Part shown: positions 60,701-64,000 of the stretch, one piece after another | Layout of the letters: each line of letters opens with the position of its first letter | Numbering within the stretch: position 1 is the first letter of the stretch | Origin: Gorsachius magnificus | Lineage: Eukaryota; Chordata; Aves; Pelecaniformes; Ardeidae | Assembly (NCBI GenBank): GCA_034008185.1 | Contig: CM067084.1 | Coordinates: forward strand, 17,504,385-17,568,384 | Direction: 5' to 3' | Length of the DNA stretch: 64,000 nucleotides | Notes under the pieces: model-generated | Databases searched by the model: none | What the model saw: the letters and a program-made list of their open reading frames with translations, nothing else | What the model was told of the DNA's origin: nothing | Translations under genes and position numbers: made by a program

Positions 60701-63700
60701 TACAATAGTCCCCTATAGCCAACAGAACCAGGAAAAATCTACAGTCAGATCACGTCCTACCACAGGTAAGGTTTCATAAAACATCAGAACTATTCATAGA
60801 GTAAAGGCACAGATATTGGTATCTGTATGTCCTCTGCTGACATCTTCAGAGACCCAAAAGAAATTTGAAAAACTGTTGACTAAAGGCAAGAACACTTAGC
60901 CAGTTATGTCTAGCCACTGTGTATGTCTTTTGCATTCCTTTTAATTACCAAGAAAAAAAGTAAACATTTCTTTATTTAGCTTCAACATTTCTTAATTATG
61001 ACCGAGAGAGTGTACTAGCAACCCCAAATGATTCCTTCCTTTTCCCAGATTGTATTTAAAGTCAATCCAGATGTCAACTCCATGTTCTGATGATGTCTCA
61101 GTCAGAAGGATCACGTAGAGAAGGACACAAGACAACCTCCCTCTGTCAGCAGAAACATGTGATGGTGGAGCTAGAATCAATCCCCATTCTCTCAATTTAC
61201 ATAACAATAGAAAGAGAAATACAGGGCATTTTAGCCACCAGATGTCACTCAGACTTTTGTTCAACCTGTCAAAGAAAATCAGCTAGGAGCAGGGAATCTT
61301 TTCCTCAGAGAGATAATTAATATCTCCTTTGAAGAAAACAACCTACCACTTACCTGAGAATATACGGTAAACTGACTATCAGTCAAAAAGTCATCAACTC
61401 ACTTTCTAACAAATTACAGCCCAGCTTCTAACATTTTCTCTTGAAAAATGTATTACTGGCATTAGCTGGTATTACTAGGAGATGGCCAGCTGCTTCTAGT
61501 GGCAGAGGAAGGGTATGTGTTCTCACATTGCTGAGTCCCTCTGGAGCATACAACCATTTAGATTATTGTAGGTAGAAATAGTTGGGAAATTTGCACAACT
61601 AGTTTCACACCTATTAAAGGCACTATATAACTGGAAAGGAATAACCTTTCTTTGAAAGGTATCTTTAGTTCCACAAACTCTTATCTCTGAAAGCACGCTG
61701 CATACCACAAAGTAAAAGATAATATCATTCAACATTTTTTTTCACTGCTTCTCAAATATCTCAGTAAAATAGCCTTCTTCCTGTTAATCCTCTACAAAAA
61801 CAAAACTTCGGTAAGGCCAGAATTGTTCCAGATGCTACAAGAAGTAATAAAATGAAACAAGGTAACTAACCCTTTACAATAATCCACACAGTATGCATCT
61901 CAAACCACGTATTTATATGATAAACATGGTATTTCAAATGTTTATTAATTTATGAGTATGAAATCCATAAGCAAATTTCACAAGTTAAAATTTATCCGAT
62001 TGCCACAATAACCTGTTCCTAAAAAAGTCTCCTGGATCATCTCCTCTTTTCCTGGGGAGTGGGACAGGGAGAAGCAGAATAGGAAAGTAAATTAAAAGAG
62101 AAAGAGTAAAAAACTTGAAAGCTTGGCTTAGCTATAATGTAGCTTTTGGCCACTGCTTAGTATGGATATTTTCAGTCTCTGAACTTACCCTCTAATCTAA
62201 CTGTGAAGAAAGTTAATTCAACAGTATGCAGTACCCACCAAATACGGCTGTAAATTTTTTGGGAAGGAGGGTGATGGGGAGGTTGAACATATGGATGCAG
62301 TTAAGGTAAAAACAGATGTTTGTTACTTTTCTTTGCAGCAACACTCAGAAACTAAGTCAAAATTGCTTTTTTTTTTTTTCATGTTTATGTCTGAAAGAAC
62401 TATAAAATTAAATATGAGGGAGGGTGGGTGGAGGGGGAATGCAGTGAGCGTCACAGAGAAAGAATGAAACGGTCTCCAGTTTTGAACTCAAATCCTGAAA
62501 TGAAGGCCCATATAGTTAAAAGGCAAGACATACACCATTTAACTCTAAAGACCCTTAAAGAGACTAGCTCAGAGTCGCTTTCATCATGCCTGTGCAGACA
62601 CAAAACACCAAAGTGCCTGAATAGTCTAACGGCACAGCATACCCATGTTAAAGTGCACACCTCGGTCTGAATGCATGGCAAGCCACAGCCTTACCCTTCG
62701 CTACGAAGGAGTTACTTTCAGTCGATAACCCCTTACAGATCTACACCAAGGTATTTCCAGTTACTTCTCAAATCTGTAAGATTTTAATTGCCAAACATTT
62801 GACAACCCAGGCGAAATAACATCACGCATTGTAATACATGTTCTTTCAGCATCCGTGTTAGGGACAGAAAACGTTTTGGGTTCATCCTCCATCTTTCTAC
62901 CCAGTATTTATGTCCAGAAAATAACAGCTCTTGCAAAAATAATTACTTTGGCTCTCTGCCGCTCCTACCTCACTTTTCAATATTCAAAAAGGTTTACACA
63001 CATGTTCCTCAGTGATTTCTATTGGCTTGAGCGATATGCAATTATGATTACTTGCTTTCCCTTTCCTTCCACCCAGATGTTGCTTTACAGCACCAGAGGA
63101 CACAGAATATTTGACAGGTTTCCCCTCAGACAGTGAAGTCGAATGGCTTAGCGGCCAACTGACTAGCTGCTTTCCCCATGGGACGGTGATTAAAATCAAG
63201 GTCTGATAACAAGTGATCAGAAAACCTCTTCTGACCAGATAGTCGCTTGCAGTCCTACGGTAAGATCCTTAGTTAAATTCCTCACAGACTACAGAGACAT
63301 GGATAACACTAGCCGGAGAACAAGCACGATTCAGAACAGTTAGATAAAATTGCTGAGAACAGGCTAAAGGTTATAGAAGAGAAGCTCTTCGTCGAACCAT
63401 CTCCCCCTATTTCATAACAATCCCCATTAGATCAAGATTGTGAAAAATGGGCAAAATGCTTTTCTGACACAGGCAACGTATATGCTTGCTGGCTGTACAC
63501 CTGCCCTGGGGATATTGCACTGCACTTGACCCGGGGAGAAAATACAGCACTCAAATGTTACTATCATAAATTCACACACTCCCATCCGCTGTTTTAAAAA
63601 CAAAATGAGCGGCCTAACTTCATCATGCTAAACCAGAAAAATCTTTCCCTTGTTTTGACTTTGCAAATCGACCCTTTTATATTGAATCGCTTCAATTTTT

Positions 63701-64000
63701 TGGTTTATCATTGCACTATTCACTTAACGTACCGGTGTAAAGAAAACTGCCTACACTAGCTTTGAAATCTAACAGATGGCAGGGGAGGGAAGGGAGGGAG
63801 GAGAGAAGAAAGGCTAAGGAAAAGATACTACAAGATCAAGAGTTACATACTGTTCTCTAGGTATCATTAAACACACCTGCAAAATGTTTGTGATAAACCC
63901 TCTGTTAACCAAGCGGAGCATAAAGCACGCCAGTAGCAGCCCGCTATTGCAGTTACTAATTCAACTCAAGTAACCCAGGTTTATGGCTTCCGAGCTGAAG
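57743..64000 (-). other. LRBA: LRBA intron continuing past the right edge
   Basis: At least 6.3 kb of intron. A 124-codon - strand frame at about 60348-60722 is unrecognised. A G-rich tract occurs at 62417-62440 and a purine-rich tract at 63778-63815. No BEACH-domain exon was seen on the - strand. Confidence 0.7.
62417..62440 (+). repeat. G-rich tract, possible quadruplex
   Basis: GAGGGAGGGTGGGTGGAGGGGG contains at least four G3 runs with short loops on the + strand, so it could form a G-quadruplex in DNA. In the LRBA pre-mRNA the strand is C-rich. Confidence 0.5.

Larger units (their letters stand above)
14129..64000 (-). other. LRBA: LRBA locus, 3' part (gene span)
   Basis: Nine - strand exons encode about 380 residues: the end of the BEACH domain and the C-terminal WD40 repeats of LRBA, through the stop codon. 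LRBA is a very large cytosolic and vesicle-associated scaffold that protects CTLA4 from lysosomal degradation and takes part in vesicle traffic. LRBA is preferred over NBEA because the C terminus reads [18 protein letters not shown] and other exons match LRBA, for example HNLP-AHQGAVQDQPYQLP and DLKQLFAYPGC, whereas NBEA differs at these places. The convergent DCLK2 supports this. All junctions keep phase except at exon 25203-25344. Upstream exons, and MAB21L2 (which lies inside an LRBA intron in other vertebrates), are beyond the right edge. Confidence 0.92.

Noticed and set aside
57743..64000. MAB21L2 nested in an LRBA intron
   Set aside because: No open frame of about 360 codons exists in the window. 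The known host intron lies further upstream in LRBA.
1..64000. CRISPR array, prophage, operon or tRNA/rRNA genes
   Set aside because: No regularly spaced repeats, no dense coding strand runs and no recognisable tRNA or rRNA sequence; the window is intron-rich vertebrate DNA.

Overview
This window is vertebrate nuclear DNA, most likely from a bird. It is AT-rich and intron-dominated, its repeats are nearly all CR1-type LINEs, and the youngest CR1 ends in the octamer repeat (ATTCTATG)n typical of avian copies. Two convergent protein-coding genes are recognised from spliced exons. The 3' end of DCLK2 (doublecortin-like kinase 2) lies on the + strand at the left, and the 3' end of LRBA (LPS-responsive, beige-like anchor protein, a BEACH/WD40 protein) lies on the - strand across the rest. 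From established knowledge, DCLK2 and LRBA face each other tail to tail in vertebrates, and the paralogous block is DCLK1/MAB21L1/NBEA. The residues seen here fit the DCLK2/LRBA block.

Layout. 1-6.3 kb: last two coding exons of DCLK2 (107-223 and 4898-5119), then its 3'UTR with a poly(A) signal at 6288 and a genomic A21 tract. 6.3-14.1 kb: intergenic DNA with a nested pair of CR1 elements (10.64-12.32 kb), an ancient repeat remnant near 8 kb, and an unexplained open, cysteine-rich - strand frame ending at a good splice donor (13.25-13.5 kb). 14.1-64 kb: the 3' part of LRBA, with nine coding exons at 57653-57742, 54169-54346, 51386-51448, 48010-48165, 43340-43507, 26567-26668, 25203-25344, 17871-18022 and 15550-15640 (read right to left), and a 3'UTR reaching to about 14.13 kb. 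The introns hold decayed CR1 copies (19 kb, 28.5 kb, 37-39 kb), microsatellites, palindromic octamer motifs and several stretches that look like conserved regulatory DNA.

The strongest anomalies are in LRBA. Exon 25203-25344 is one base short, which breaks the WD40 reading frame. The roughly 54-nt phase 1/1 exon expected just upstream of it cannot be found in the 1.2-kb intron where it should lie. Both may be assembly or base-calling problems, or a real lesion or lineage change; read-level data would decide. No bacterial, viral, CRISPR or operon-type system is present. Identities rest on recognised protein families and splice-site logic; no database search was run.
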